Of a stretch of 63,724 nucleotides of DNA, positions 23,493 through 33,368 are shown one piece after another. The DNA is from Ruminiclostridium sp. (GTDB lineage: Bacteria; Bacillota; Clostridia; Oscillospirales; Ruminococcaceae): NCBI GenBank assembly GCA_017942025.1, contig JAGAVH010000072.1:1-63724 (forward strand), written 5' to 3'. Below the pieces are notes generated by a model. It was not told where the DNA came from. It made no database searches and saw nothing but the letters and a program-made list of their open reading frames with translations. The translations under genes and the position numbers were made by a program. Position 1 is the first letter of the stretch; the number at the start of each line of letters is the position of its first letter.

Positions 23493-26120
23493 ATGAAATG
23501 GACAGGATTAAACGATTTAAGAGAAAGCTATTTAAGCTTCTTTGAGAGTAAAGATCATCTTCGCATGGCTTCTGCTCCTCTTGTACCCCAGGGTGATAAC
23601 TCTATTCTGCTTATCAATGCAGGTATGACTCCCTTAAAGAAATATTTCCAGGGTATTGAGGAGCCCCCTAGACACAGAGTAACAACATGTCAGAAGTGCA
23701 TCCGTACTCCTGATATTGAAAACGTTGGTAAAACAGCACGTCACGGCACATATTTTGAAATGCTCGGCAACTTCTCCTTCGGTGATTACTTCAAGCACGA
23801 GGCTATTGCATGGGCTTGGGAATATCTCACAAAGACTCTTGAAATCCCTGAGGACAGACTCTGGGTAACTATTTACGAAGAGGATGACGAGGCAGGCGAA
23901 ATCTGGGCTACAGAGGTAGGCGTACCCCGTGACAGAATTATAAAGCTTGGTAAAAAGGACAACTTCTGGGAGCACGGCAGTGGCCCCTGCGGTCCCTGCT
24001 CAGAAATCCACTATGACAGAGGCGAAAAGTACGGTCCCTTTGAAAGCTTTGAGCAGGCAAGCGACTGCGACAGAATCATCGAAATCTGGAACAACGTATT
24101 TACACAGTTTGACAACGACGGCAAGGGTAACTACACACAGCTTGCCACAAAGAACATAGATACAGGTATGGGTCTTGAAAGACTGGCCTGTGTAATGCAG
24201 GATGTTGACAATCTCTTTGAGGTTGATACAATCCAGAACATTATGAAGAAGATATGCTCTATTGCAAATGTAACCTATAAGCAGGATGAGAATTCCGACA
24301 TTTCCATCCGTGTTATCACAGACCACATCCGTTCCACAACCTTTATGGTAGGCGACGGTGTACGTCCTTCAAACGAAGGCAGAGGCTACGTTCTGCGCAG
24401 ACTTTTAAGAAGAGCCGCAAGACACGGCAGACTCCTCGGCGTAAACAAGCCCTTCCTTTATGAAGTATGCGATACTGTTATTGACGAAAACCTCACAGCT
24501 TATCCTGAGCTTAACGAAAAGAGAGAATATATCAAGAAGGTAATAAAGACAGAGGAAGAAAGCTTCGCAAAGACAGTAGACAAGGGTATGCAGATTCTCG
24601 GCGAATACATTGAGGAGCTGAAGGGCGCAGAAAACCCCGTACTCAGCGGTGACAAGGTATTCAAGCTCCACGATACCTACGGCTTCCCTCTCGATCTCAC
24701 AAGAGAGCTTTTACAGGAAAAGAACATCGGTATAGATGAAGAAAAGTTCTATGAGCTTATGGGCCAGCAGAAGGCTAACGCAAGAGCAAACCAGGCTTTC
24801 AAGGGCGGCTGGGACGAGGCTACCGCAACAGCACTGAGCGCATTCACTACAACCTTTGTAGGCTATACAGAGCTTACCGCAGAAACAAAGATTCTTGCTA
24901 TGATAAAGAATGGCGAAGTATGCGATAACGTAAGCGAAGGCGAAGAGGCTACAGTTGTTATCGAGACTGTTCCCTTCTATGCTGAAAGCGGTGGACAGGT
25001 AGGCGACTGCGGTACTATCGTTTCAGGCGATAATGTAATGCAGGTTGTTGATACCAAAAAGACAGCGGCAGGTCAGTACATTTTAAGCTGTATCGTAGAA
25101 AGCGGCAGCTTCTACGTAAACGACACAGTTACAGCAAGCGTTGACAAGACAAAGCGTATGGCTACAGCAAGAAACCACACCTGCGCTCACCTTTTACAGG
25201 CAGCTTTAAGAACAGTTCTGGGTGATCACGTACATCAGGCAGGTTCTTATGTAGATCCTTACAGATGCCGTTTTGACTTCAGCCACTTCAGCGCAGTTAC
25301 TCCCGAAGAAATCGAAAAGATTGAAGAAATCGTAAACGACGCTATACTTTGCGGTATTCCCGTTATTACAGAAGAGCTTCCTATCGAAGAAGCACGCAAG
25401 AAAGGTGCTATGGCATTATTCGGCGAAAAGTACGGTGATATCGTAAGAGTTGTTCAGGCTGGCGATATCTCCACAGAATTCTGCGGTGGTACACACCTTG
25501 ACAATACTGCAAAGGCAGGTCTTTTCAAGATAGTTTCCGAATCCTCCGTTGCATCCGGTGTAAGAAGAATCGAAGCGGTAACAGGCTTCAACGTTCTTTC
25601 CGAATACAACAAGGCAAAGGAAGTAATAAATACAGCCGCACAGACCTTAAAGGTTGCAAATCCCTCCGCACTTTTACAGAAGTGCGAAAGCATAATGACA
25701 GAAATGAGTGCAATGCACAGCGAAATTGACAGACTGAACTCTGTTATCTCCGCAAGCCAGTTAAAGGAGCTTGGCGACAGCAAGGAAGTGAACGGCATCA
25801 AGCTTATCAGCGCTACACTTTCAGGCGTTACGGGCGATAACCTCCGTAAGGCAGGCGACGAAATCAAGAACAACAACGATTCCTTTATCGCTTTACTCGC
25901 AGGTACCGCTGACGGCAAGGGTAATTTCCTCTGCATATGCAGTAAGGAAGCTATCGACAAGGGTGCAAACGCAGGTAAGATAGTTAAGGAGGTTGCCGCA
26001 GTAGCAGGCGGTAAGGGCGGCGGACGTCCTGACAGCGCTATGGCAGGCATCGCCGATATAAGCAAGATTGATGAAGCACTTGCCGCACTTGAAGGTATCG
26101 TTTCAGGTATGATAGGCTGA
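23493..26120 (+). CDS. alaS: alanyl-tRNA synthetase
   Basis: Charges tRNA-Ala with alanine. The 875 residues are full length: the class II catalytic core (RHGTYFEMLGNFSFGDYFKH, WNNVFTQF, GMGLERL), the tRNA-recognition region, the editing domain with HTCAHLLQAALR and CGGTHLDNT zinc motifs that clear Ser- and Gly-tRNA-Ala, and the C-terminal DHHA1 domain with GGKGGGRPDSAMAG. First gene of a seven-gene unit with gaps below 20 bp. Codon choice resembles nrdD and tsf, which suggests high expression. Confidence 0.97.
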   Translation: MKWTGLNDLRESYLSFFESKDHLRMASAPLVPQGDNSILLINAGMTPLKKYFQGIEEPPRHRVTTCQKCIRTPDIENVGKTARHGTYFEMLGNFSFGDYFKHEAIAWAWEYLTKTLEIPEDRLWVTIYEEDDEAGEIWATEVGVPRDRIIKLGKKDNFWEHGSGPCGPCSEIHYDRGEKYGPFESFEQASDCDRIIEIWNNVFTQFDNDGKGNYTQLATKNIDTGMGLERLACVMQDVDNLFEVDTIQNIMKKICSIANVTYKQDENSDISIRVITDHIRSTTFMVGDGVRPSNEGRGYVLRRLLRRAARHGRLLGVNKPFLYEVCDTVIDENLTAYPELNEKREYIKKVIKTEEESFAKTVDKGMQILGEYIEELKGAENPVLSGDKVFKLHDTYGFPLDLTRELLQEKNIGIDEEKFYELMGQQKANARANQAFKGGWDEATATALSAFTTTFVGYTELTAETKILAMIKNGEVCDNVSEGEEATVVIETVPFYAESGGQVGDCGTIVSGDNVMQVVDTKKTAAGQYILSCIVESGSFYVNDTVTASVDKTKRMATARNHTCAHLLQAALRTVLGDHVHQAGSYVDPYRCRFDFSHFSAVTPEEIEKIEEIVNDAILCGIPVITEELPIEEARKKGAMALFGEKYGDIVRVVQAGDISTEFCGGTHLDNTAKAGLFKIVSESSVASGVRRIEAVTGFNVLSEYNKAKEVINTAAQTLKVANPSALLQKCESIMTEMSAMHSEIDRLNSVISASQLKELGDSKEVNGIKLISATLSGVTGDNLRKAGDEIKNNNDSFIALLAGTADGKGNFLCICSKEAIDKGANAGKIVKEVAAVAGGKGGGRPDSAMAGIADISKIDEALAALEGIVSGMIG

Positions 26121-26133
26121 AAAGGAGAATAAT

Positions 26134-26472
26134 ATGGATTGCATTTTTTGTAAGATAATAAAGGGTGAAATCCCTTCAGAAAAGGTTTATGAAAGTGAAA
26201 ACGTAATAGCCTTCAAGGATATAAATCCTATGGCTCCCGTTCACATTCTTATAATCCCAAAAAATCACATCGAAGGCGCTAATGCACTTGACAAGGACAA
26301 TGTGGCAGTAGTAAGCGAAATTATGCTGGCGGCACGTCAGATTGCCGAATCCTATAACCTTGAAAACGGCTGGAGAGTCGTTACAAACGTTGGCGAAGAC
26401 GGCGGTCAGACAGTAAAGCATCTGCATTTCCACTTACTCGGCGGTAAAAAGTTAAGCATCGAATTAGCATAA
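26134..26472 (+). CDS. HIT family nucleotide-binding protein
   Basis: A 112-residue HIT protein with the N-terminal zinc-type CIFCKIIKGEIPSEKVYE and the catalytic triad motif HLHFHLLGG (HxHxHxx). HinT-type members hydrolyse adenosine phosphoramidates and aminoacyl-adenylates, which fits its place 13 bp after alaS. AAAAGGAG precedes the ATG. Confidence 0.94.
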   Translation: MDCIFCKIIKGEIPSEKVYESENVIAFKDINPMAPVHILIIPKNHIEGANALDKDNVAVVSEIMLAARQIAESYNLENGWRVVTNVGEDGGQTVKHLHFHLLGGKKLSIELA

Positions 26473-26485
26473 CAGAGGAAAGATT

Positions 26486-28585
26486 ATGATGAGGCAGAGG
26501 TTAGCAGTTATCGGATTTTCATACTTATTCGGACTGCTCCTTGCCTCTGTTTTTATTTCTGTCGAATACGCGCCTGCTGCAATAACGGCGTTTCTTGTCC
26601 TACTTTCTGTAGCGGCGGCAGTTTATCTGAAAAACGATATTATTACGTATCTGACCGTTTCCTTCACCGTAGCCTTTATCTGCTATACAGTATCAGCAAC
26701 TTTGCTGGAAGCTGAAACAAACGCTATTGCCGACGGCAGAACATATATAGTATCGGGAACTATCAAAGAAATGCAGGATATCGGAAACGACCTTGCGATA
26801 TACACCATAAGCTCTGATATAGCGGATTTTGTCATATATACCGACTCTATGGATGTGAATATCGGAGATAAGCTTACCTTAGGATGCAGTTTTACCTTAC
26901 TGGAAAATGCCGCGCCCTTCAAATCAGCGGATTATTATCTGTCACAGGGAATACGTCTGAGAGCTGTTGCGAAAACAGAAATCGATATAGAAAAGGCGTA
27001 TGGCTTTGACCTTGTACGAAGCCTGCACAGATACAGAGAAGAATTATCGCATAAGTACTCCGTTCTTTTTTCAGGCAGTGGACTTGCTATGATGAAGGGT
27101 ATCTTCATCGGAGATAAATCATCCTTTACAAGCTTTGAAAACTACTGCGTAAAGGCTGCAGGTGTAGCTCATATGACGGCGGTTTCGGGTACCCACCTGA
27201 CGCTTATCGCTTCTATCCTGGTTTTACTTTTAAAATATACAAAGCTATCAGTATTTCCGAGAGTACAGATACTGGTGATAATGTTCACGATATTCTGCTT
27301 TATGGTATTCTTCGGGCTAACCGGCTCGGTGCTTAGATCGGGCTTTATGCTGATGATACACCACTCAGCAGGTCTTTTCTACAGAAAAGGAAGCTGTCTT
27401 AGTTCTCTCGGTGGTGCGGTGTTGATAATATGTCTTATAAATCCCCTTGCCTGCCACGACGCAGGCTTTATACTGTCGGTAGCTACTACTATAGGCGCCG
27501 GAGAAATATCGCCAAGAGTTACAAAGTATCTGCTAAGCAGACATAAGCGACTGCCCGAAAAGCTTACAAGTGCAGTTTGCTGTGGTGTGTTCTCTTCCCT
27601 TATGGGACTGCCCTTGTCGCTGGTCTATTTCAATATGCTGTCCCTTCACGGCGTTGTTGTAACAATAATCACAGTACCCATTTTCACACTTGTGCTTATG
27701 CTGATGTTTCTCCATGCTATGACGGGCGGAATATTCGATTTTCTGCTTGTGCCTGCCTATCATTGCAGTAAGCTTATGATGGATATGTTTATATATGTAG
27801 CAAAGCTCCCCTATTCTCACTATCGCTACAGCTCGCCCATCACCGGCTTTTCTATGCTTGCAGGAATCATCATAGCGTTTTCAGCTGTAGTTATAATTAA
27901 AAAGCATAAGGGTACAGCTGTGCTTTTATGCTCATCCTTTGTAGTAATGCTCTATATGGGATTTATCGCAGTAGATAAGCACCTTGAAAACGGACATATA
28001 ACAATAACTCCGGGAAGTGACGGAGAAAACGGCTATGTGCTGATAACCTCTCCCAATTTCTGCGGTGCAGTTATAACCGGCGGCGGAGATTACGCCTGCA
28101 CCGGACTGCTCACTCTTATGATGGGAGAAAACAGGCGGCATCTTGATTTTCTCAGGATAACAGACAACTCCACCAATTCGCTTAAATTCGCCAGCGATAT
28201 GTACAGCGGCATATGCGATGAGATAATACTCGATACGGACGATAAATATTTAGCGGAAAATCTTGGATTATTCGAAGGCTGTGAAATATACGACACACAT
28301 AAGCTTCATAGCGTAGGTGCAGATATTCTGTTTACAACCGACAATACAGTTATAAATGTAAACGGATACGCCGTAAATATCTCAGACATAGCAAAAGCTG
28401 ACAAAGGCAGAATAAATATCTGCTATGGATATCAGAAAAGCGAGCCTGAAACCGATTCGCAGTTATTTCTTATTGATAAAAAGCAAAAGAAAATGAGCGA
28501 TATCTGTACGGCTCTTTATTATACCGAAACTAGCATAATCTTCCGTGAAAACGGATTTTCGATAAATAAGACCCACATTTACTAA
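26486..28585 (+). CDS. comEC: ComEC/Rec2-type membrane protein with degenerate C-terminal domain
   Basis: ComEC forms the inner-membrane channel for DNA entry during transformation. The 699 residues show N-terminal TM helices, a soluble OB-like segment (about 75-160), then the Competence domain (GDKSSFTSFENYCVKAAGVAHMTAVSGTHLTL is the family hallmark region) with about seven further helices. The C-terminal region (from about 505) sits where a metallo-beta-lactamase domain is expected, but at the usual THxHxDH site only LRITDNSTNS is found. Hence a catalytically dead domain is likely. No other com genes are nearby. GAGGAAAGATT precedes the start. Confidence 0.88.
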   Translation: MMRQRLAVIGFSYLFGLLLASVFISVEYAPAAITAFLVLLSVAAAVYLKNDIITYLTVSFTVAFICYTVSATLLEAETNAIADGRTYIVSGTIKEMQDIGNDLAIYTISSDIADFVIYTDSMDVNIGDKLTLGCSFTLLENAAPFKSADYYLSQGIRLRAVAKTEIDIEKAYGFDLVRSLHRYREELSHKYSVLFSGSGLAMMKGIFIGDKSSFTSFENYCVKAAGVAHMTAVSGTHLTLIASILVLLLKYTKLSVFPRVQILVIMFTIFCFMVFFGLTGSVLRSGFMLMIHHSAGLFYRKGSCLSSLGGAVLIICLINPLACHDAGFILSVATTIGAGEISPRVTKYLLSRHKRLPEKLTSAVCCGVFSSLMGLPLSLVYFNMLSLHGVVVTIITVPIFTLVLMLMFLHAMTGGIFDFLLVPAYHCSKLMMDMFIYVAKLPYSHYRYSSPITGFSMLAGIIIAFSAVVIIKKHKGTAVLLCSSFVVMLYMGFIAVDKHLENGHITITPGSDGENGYVLITSPNFCGAVITGGGDYACTGLLTLMMGENRRHLDFLRITDNSTNSLKFASDMYSGICDEIILDTDDKYLAENLGLFEGCEIYDTHKLHSVGADILFTTDNTVINVNGYAVNISDIAKADKGRINICYGYQKSEPETDSQLFLIDKKQKKMSDICTALYYTETSIIFRENGFSINKTHIY

Positions 28586-28596
28586 GGAGGGATACG

Positions 28597-29640
28597 ATGA
28601 AAACCACCGAAGAAAAGCTGGCAACAGACCTTAAAAGCAATGTATTATCTTCATTTTATTATTTTTACGGAGAAGAAAACTTTCTTACCGATATGTATGT
28701 AAAAAAGGTGCTTGACAAGGTCATCGGCAAAAATCACGATGATATAAATGTAACAAGACTAAGCGGTACATTTTCCGTCGATACTATTTACGATAGTGTG
28801 GAAAGCCTCCCTATGTTTGCAGAAAGCAAGGCTGTAGTTATAAACGACCTTGATTTAGACAAATACTCAGATGAGGACAGTGAAAGAATAGAAGAAATTC
28901 TGGAAAACATCCCGCCCGAATGTACTGTTATAGTATATATCACAGGCATTTCTGTGTCAGGCGGAAAAAAGAACAAAAACAAAGCCTATATAACAAAGCT
29001 TGCAAAACAGAAGAATTGTTCTGTCTGCGAATTTTCTCAGCTTGACGCAAATAAAATAGCAGAACTCATTATTAAAAAAGCCGCCAAAAACGGCTGTGTG
29101 ATATCAAGACAGAATGCTCTGCATCTGGTTAATTTAAACCTCTCAAATCTGGGACTTTGCTCTATAGAAACAGAAAAGCTCTGTTGCTACAAGCAAAAGG
29201 GAGAGATTACAAAAGAGGATATAGAAACTCTCATCGTAAAGCAGCTTGATACAAATATATATGCTTTATCAAATGCTATTGCAAGAGATAACAAGAAAGA
29301 AGCTCTGATGATACTCGACGACCTGATTTTGCAGAGGCTTGAGCCTGTAGTGATTCTTGCCGCTTTATCATCAAGCTACATTGACTTCTACAGAGCATCG
29401 GTTGCAAGAAACTACGGAGTAAGCTCCCAGAAGTGCACAGAGGATTTTGCTTATGCTAAAAACCGTGCCTTTGTTGTTCAGAAGGCATTCAACACGGTGG
29501 CAAAGGTAAGCCCCGGATATGTGCGTTATTGTCTGAGAACCTTGTTTGACGCAGATATAAAGCTCAAAACCACATCCATTGACAGCAGAAACATACTTGA
29601 ACAGACTGTGCTGAAGTTATTTCTGAACAAAAACATATGA
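28597..29640 (+). CDS. holA: DNA polymerase III delta subunit
   Basis: The delta subunit opens the beta sliding clamp within the clamp loader. The 347 residues fit HolA: FYYFYGEENFLTDMYVKKVL near the N-terminus, VESLPMFAESKAVVINDLDL, then CTVIVYITG, and the C-terminal helical collar with DLILQRLEPVVILAALSSSYIDFYR. Downstream of comEC is the standard Firmicute position. AAGGAGGGATACG precedes the ATG. Confidence 0.92.
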   Translation: MKTTEEKLATDLKSNVLSSFYYFYGEENFLTDMYVKKVLDKVIGKNHDDINVTRLSGTFSVDTIYDSVESLPMFAESKAVVINDLDLDKYSDEDSERIEEILENIPPECTVIVYITGISVSGGKKNKNKAYITKLAKQKNCSVCEFSQLDANKIAELIIKKAAKNGCVISRQNALHLVNLNLSNLGLCSIETEKLCCYKQKGEITKEDIETLIVKQLDTNIYALSNAIARDNKKEALMILDDLILQRLEPVVILAALSSSYIDFYRASVARNYGVSSQKCTEDFAYAKNRAFVVQKAFNTVAKVSPGYVRYCLRTLFDADIKLKTTSIDSRNILEQTVLKLFLNKNI

Positions 29641-29652
29641 AAGGTATTTTTT

Positions 29653-30246
29653 ATGATCAGATTAAAGCAGGCTGTAATAGTCGAAGGAAAATATGACAAA
29701 ATAAAACTGAGCTCCCTGCTGGACGCTGTAATAATCACCACCGACGGCTTTGGTATATTTAAGGATAAAGAAAAGCTGGCACTTATAAGAACGCTCGCAA
29801 AGAGCTCGGGACTTGTAATACTTACCGACAGCGACAGTGCAGGCTTTAAGATAAGAAATCATATAAAAGGCTGTATTACCGAAGGCGAAATCATAAATGT
29901 CTTTGTTCCGCAGATAAAGGGCAAGGAAAAGCGTAAGGAAAAGCCCTCAGCCGAAGGGTATCTGGGAGTTGAAGGACTAAACGCTGATATTCTAAGAAAG
30001 GCTCTTTCTAATGCAGGCGTTATGAGTGAAAGCAGCGAAAAAAAAGATTTTCTCGACAGAGCAAGACTTATGGATGATGGCCTTATCGGAGGCGAAAATT
30101 CATCACATAAAAGAGCTCTGCTTCTGAAGGAGCTTGGTTTGCCCGATCTCGTAAACACAAGCACACTGCTTGAAATCATCAATCGCCTTTACAGCGAAGA
30201 CGCATATATAAAAGCTATAGAAAAAGTAAACAACGAAAGGAATTAA
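29653..30246 (+). CDS. rnmV: toprim protein, RNase M5-like
   Basis: A 197-residue protein with a toprim domain: AVIVEGKYDKIKL (catalytic Glu) and LVILTDSDSAGFKIRNHI (DxD metal motif). The C-terminal half, starting about residue 95 with EGYLGVEGLN, is the DUF4093 region found in RNase M5. RNase M5 matures 5S rRNA in Firmicutes. Whether this copy does so is inferred from architecture only; no 5S gene is in the window. AAAGG precedes ATG 29653 by 8 bp. Confidence 0.85.
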   Translation: MIRLKQAVIVEGKYDKIKLSSLLDAVIITTDGFGIFKDKEKLALIRTLAKSSGLVILTDSDSAGFKIRNHIKGCITEGEIINVFVPQIKGKEKRKEKPSAEGYLGVEGLNADILRKALSNAGVMSESSEKKDFLDRARLMDDGLIGGENSSHKRALLLKELGLPDLVNTSTLLEIINRLYSEDAYIKAIEKVNNERN

Positions 30247-30248
30247 CA

Positions 30249-31688
30249 ATGGTATTTTCAACCCCTGTATTCTTGTTTTTATTCCTGCCCCTTACTCTTC
30301 TTATCTACTACGTAACACCGAAAAAGGGACAGAATCTCATAATCCTGCTTTCAGGACTGCTGTTCTACTCCTGGGGTGAGCCTATTTACGTAGTGGTAAT
30401 GCTTATCTCTACTATGATAGACTACTTTGCAGGTCTTATAATGAATAAATTTGAAGGTCGCAAGGCACCGAGAACAATCTGCCTTATCGTATCGTTAGTT
30501 ATGAATTTAGGTCTGCTGGGTGTATTCAAGTACAGCGGCTTTATCGCAGAAAATATAAATGCTATTGCAGGTCAGCAGCTTATCGATATAAATAATATGA
30601 ACTTCTTCGGAATTGAATTTTTACCGATGAATATGCTTCCTATCGGTATAAGCTTCTTCACCTTCCAGTCAATGTCCTATACCATCGACCTGTATATGGG
30701 AAATGTAAAGGTACAGAAAAATCCTATAAGTTTCGCGGCTTTTGTCACTCTATTCCCACAGATTGTCGCAGGTCCTATCGTAAGATACGACGACATAGCA
30801 AGAGAGCTTGATGACAGAACAATAAATCTCGATCTGATTTACGAAGGTATTGTAAAATTCATAATCGGTCTTGCCAAAAAGGTGCTTATCGCCAACAGCA
30901 TAGGCTCGTTATGGACAACAGTTAAAGCAATGGAAATGGGTAGTGTTTCCGTTCTGACCTCCTGGCTGGGAATACTTGCCTTTACCTTCCAGATATACTT
31001 TGACTTCTCAGGATATTCCGATATGGCGGTAGGTCTTGGCAAGATGATGGGCTTCAACTTCCCACAGAACTTTAACTATCCTTATTTATCAAAGAGCATA
31101 TCAGAATTCTGGAGAAGATGGCATATCACCCTTGGTTCCTGGTTCAAGTCCTACGTATATTTCCCTCTGGGCGGAAGCCGCAAGGGCACAGGAAGAACAG
31201 TATTCAATCTTGCTGTAGTATGGTTTTTAACCGGTGTATGGCACGGTGCAAGCTGGAATTTCATCCTCTGGGGCTCATTATACGGAGTAATAATCATACT
31301 TGAAAAGCTGTTTCTCGGAAAAATTCTCGAAAAGCTTCCCACCGCTGTAAGTATGATATATACTATGTTCTTTGTAATACTCGGCTGGGTATTATTCGAT
31401 ACCGCAGATTTGGGTGCGGCAGGCTCCTATATCGGGGCAATGTTCGGCTCAAGCGGAATACTCGCAGACAGCACATCCTTCTACTATCTTGCAACCTACG
31501 GCATAACCTTTATAATTTGTATAATAGGCTGTACCGATATTCCTAAAAAGGCAGTAGAGTTCATCCGCACAAAATCAGCGGTTGTAGTAAACTATGCAGG
31601 TATTATTGTTACAATGGGAATATTTATCCTTTGTACCGCATACCTGGTAGATCAGACCTATAACCCCTTCTTATATTTCAATTTCTGA
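30249..31688 (+). CDS. MBOAT family O-acyltransferase
   Basis: A 479-residue polytopic membrane protein of the MBOAT family, DltB/AlgI branch. Signatures: FFTFQSMSYTIDLYMG, FVTLFPQIVAGPIVRYDDI, YFDFSGYSDMAVGLGKMMGF, EFWRRWHITLGSWFKSYVYF and the putative catalytic histidine in LTGVWHGASWNFILWGSLYG. Such proteins transfer acetyl groups to extracellular polysaccharide. The adjacent DHHW protein is the usual partner. GAAAGGAATTAACA precedes the ATG, 2 bp after rnmV. Confidence 0.93.
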   Translation: MVFSTPVFLFLFLPLTLLIYYVTPKKGQNLIILLSGLLFYSWGEPIYVVVMLISTMIDYFAGLIMNKFEGRKAPRTICLIVSLVMNLGLLGVFKYSGFIAENINAIAGQQLIDINNMNFFGIEFLPMNMLPIGISFFTFQSMSYTIDLYMGNVKVQKNPISFAAFVTLFPQIVAGPIVRYDDIARELDDRTINLDLIYEGIVKFIIGLAKKVLIANSIGSLWTTVKAMEMGSVSVLTSWLGILAFTFQIYFDFSGYSDMAVGLGKMMGFNFPQNFNYPYLSKSISEFWRRWHITLGSWFKSYVYFPLGGSRKGTGRTVFNLAVVWFLTGVWHGASWNFILWGSLYGVIIILEKLFLGKILEKLPTAVSMIYTMFFVILGWVLFDTADLGAAGSYIGAMFGSSGILADSTSFYYLATYGITFIICIIGCTDIPKKAVEFIRTKSAVVVNYAGIIVTMGIFILCTAYLVDQTYNPFLYFNF

Positions 31689-31705
31689 TGAAAGGAGCGT
31701 AAATT

Positions 31706-32869
31706 ATGAAGAAAAACACACATAAGATTATAACAATAGCGCTCTTTTCTCTGATGTCGCTTGTTATCCCCGTTATTACACTGATAAACTGTTTTGTAAA
31801 TCAAGGCAAGGTTTTCAGCGAAAACGAAAACAGATATTTACAGGACTTTCCCGAATTATCATTCGATAACATTATTGATAAGGAATTCACTCCGGATTTT
31901 GAAGAATATTTCTCCGACAGAATCTTTTTAAGAGAGCAATGGATAGGCCTGAAAAACAACTTCGACAAGCTCCTGGGTAAGACTGAAATCAAAGGAATAT
32001 TCACAGCTGACGGCAGAATGATAGAAGCCTGGAAAAGCTACGACAAGGAATCGGTAAATAAGAATCTTACTGCTATGAATCAGTTTGCAGAAAAGCACCC
32101 TGACCTTAAAATGTATTTTATGCTGGCTCCCACAGCTCAGGGAATTTACGAAGACACACTTCCTAAAAACAGCGGTATAGAAAATCAGAAGGCATTTATC
32201 AAAAACTGTTACGAAAACACTCCTGCTATAACAAATATCGATGTTTTCAGCGATCTGAATGCGGCAAAGAACAACTATATCTACTACCGCACAGACCACC
32301 ACTGGACCAGTCTTGCGGCATATTATTCCTACAATGCGGCCTCTAAGATAATGAAATTCAATCCCTACACCCTTGATAATTTCAGCGTAGAGCACGCCTC
32401 AAACTCCTTCAGAGGTACACTCTATTCGAAAACTCTTGACAATGGTATCACACCTGATACTATTGATTACTACAGCCTGGCAAGCGGAGACCCCCAGGTG
32501 ATAGTATCAGTAAACAACGGCATTGAAACCAAGGAATACGGCAGTATGTACTTCAGGGATTATCTCACAAAGAAAGACAAATATTCGTCCTTTCTCGGTG
32601 CGAATGTACCGGTTCTTAACATAAAGAGTAGTATCTCCGCAGAAGCAGACAATGGCTCTCTGCTTGTTATAAAGGACAGCTATGCACATTCTCTTGTCCC
32701 CTTCCTGTCAAAGAACTACAGCAATATAACGGTTGTAGATTTAAGATATATCAACGGAACCTTTGAGGACGTGGGCGTAAATTTAGAGGATTACGGTTCT
32801 GTACTGTTTATGTACAATGTTATAACCTTCTCCCAGGATTTAAACCTAAAGAAATTAAGTTTTATGTAA
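31706..32869 (+). CDS. DHHW-motif protein, AlgJ/AlgX-like
   Basis: A 387-residue protein with one N-terminal membrane anchor (about residues 9-30) and an extracytoplasmic SGNH-hydrolase-like domain. The motif YYRTDHHWTSLAAYY (about 197-211) is the family signature; LLVIKDSYAHSLVPFL supplies the catalytic-type Ser. Together with the MBOAT protein it probably O-acetylates a cell-wall or exopolysaccharide; the polymer is unknown. Last gene of the alaS operon; hairpins follow at 32872-32890. Confidence 0.88.
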   Translation: MKKNTHKIITIALFSLMSLVIPVITLINCFVNQGKVFSENENRYLQDFPELSFDNIIDKEFTPDFEEYFSDRIFLREQWIGLKNNFDKLLGKTEIKGIFTADGRMIEAWKSYDKESVNKNLTAMNQFAEKHPDLKMYFMLAPTAQGIYEDTLPKNSGIENQKAFIKNCYENTPAITNIDVFSDLNAAKNNYIYYRTDHHWTSLAAYYSYNAASKIMKFNPYTLDNFSVEHASNSFRGTLYSKTLDNGITPDTIDYYSLASGDPQVIVSVNNGIETKEYGSMYFRDYLTKKDKYSSFLGANVPVLNIKSSISAEADNGSLLVIKDSYAHSLVPFLSKNYSNITVVDLRYINGTFEDVGVNLEDYGSVLFMYNVITFSQDLNLKKLSFM

Positions 32870-33089
32870 GCGGCGGTGTGTCACCGCTCCCATTTCTGCC
32901 TTTAAATATCATTGAGGTTAGCAAAACCTCATTGACGGCAGGAGACATAAATTGGATGCAACGATAAATTATTGTTTAGCGCTCCGCTTGGGTTATTGTA
33001 GCCCCCAACCCCCTTACCCCCTTCCCCCTTAGGGAAGGGGGATAAATGAGGGGCTACCGCCCCTTGTGACCCTTTGGGGCTACACCCCA

Positions 33090-33216
33090 AACCCCGTGCA
33101 ATACAAGGTTTGCAACCCTTTTATTAAATTTGAATTGCCACAAGATTAAAAAGGGGAAATGTAGGGGGCGGCGAGCAGAATTGCGACACCCTTCAGGGTA
33201 TGTCCCCGACGCCCCG
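33090..33216 (+). repeat. dispersed repeat family B, copy 2
   Basis: Matches 247-382 in the same orientation, from ACCCCGTGCAATACA to GTATGTCCCCGACGCCCCG, with small indels; copy 1 carries an extra AGTCC/GGACT hairpin at the position where this copy has GCAGAATTGC. Confidence 0.65.
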
Positions 33217-33230
33217 AAAAAACCGCCGAA

Positions 33231-33265
33231 GGCGGAATTGCCCGCAGGTGCAACCTGCAAACAAC
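33231..33265 (+). repeat. 35-bp direct repeat, copy 1
   Basis: From GGCGGAATTGCCC to GCAAACAAC, identical to 33334-33368. It contains the small hairpin GCAGGT-GCA-ACCTGC. Confidence 0.75.
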
Positions 33266-33333
33266 AATTTATCTTACAACAGATTTGTGACACCGCCGTT
33301 CACAAATCTTCGCCAATCGCTATGATATTAAAA

Positions 33334-33368
33334 GGCGGAATTGCCCGCAGGTGCAACCTGCAAACAAC
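33334..33368 (+). repeat. 35-bp direct repeat, copy 2
   Basis: Identical to 33231-33265. Its last bases run into the 28-bp palindromic terminator at 33367-33394. The two copies are 103 bp apart, start to start. Confidence 0.75.

Larger units (their letters stand above)
32870..33366. repeat. repeat-rich intergenic region
   Basis: No gene is seen in about 500 bp. It holds GCGGTG-TGT-CACCGC just after the DHHW stop, TGAGGTT/AACCTCA, CCCCCTTCCC/GGGAAGGGGG, repeat family B copy 2 (33090-33216), two identical 35-bp repeats, and AGATTTGTG/CACAAATCT between them. Several are of the same micro-hairpin type as 1-385. Confidence 0.65.
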
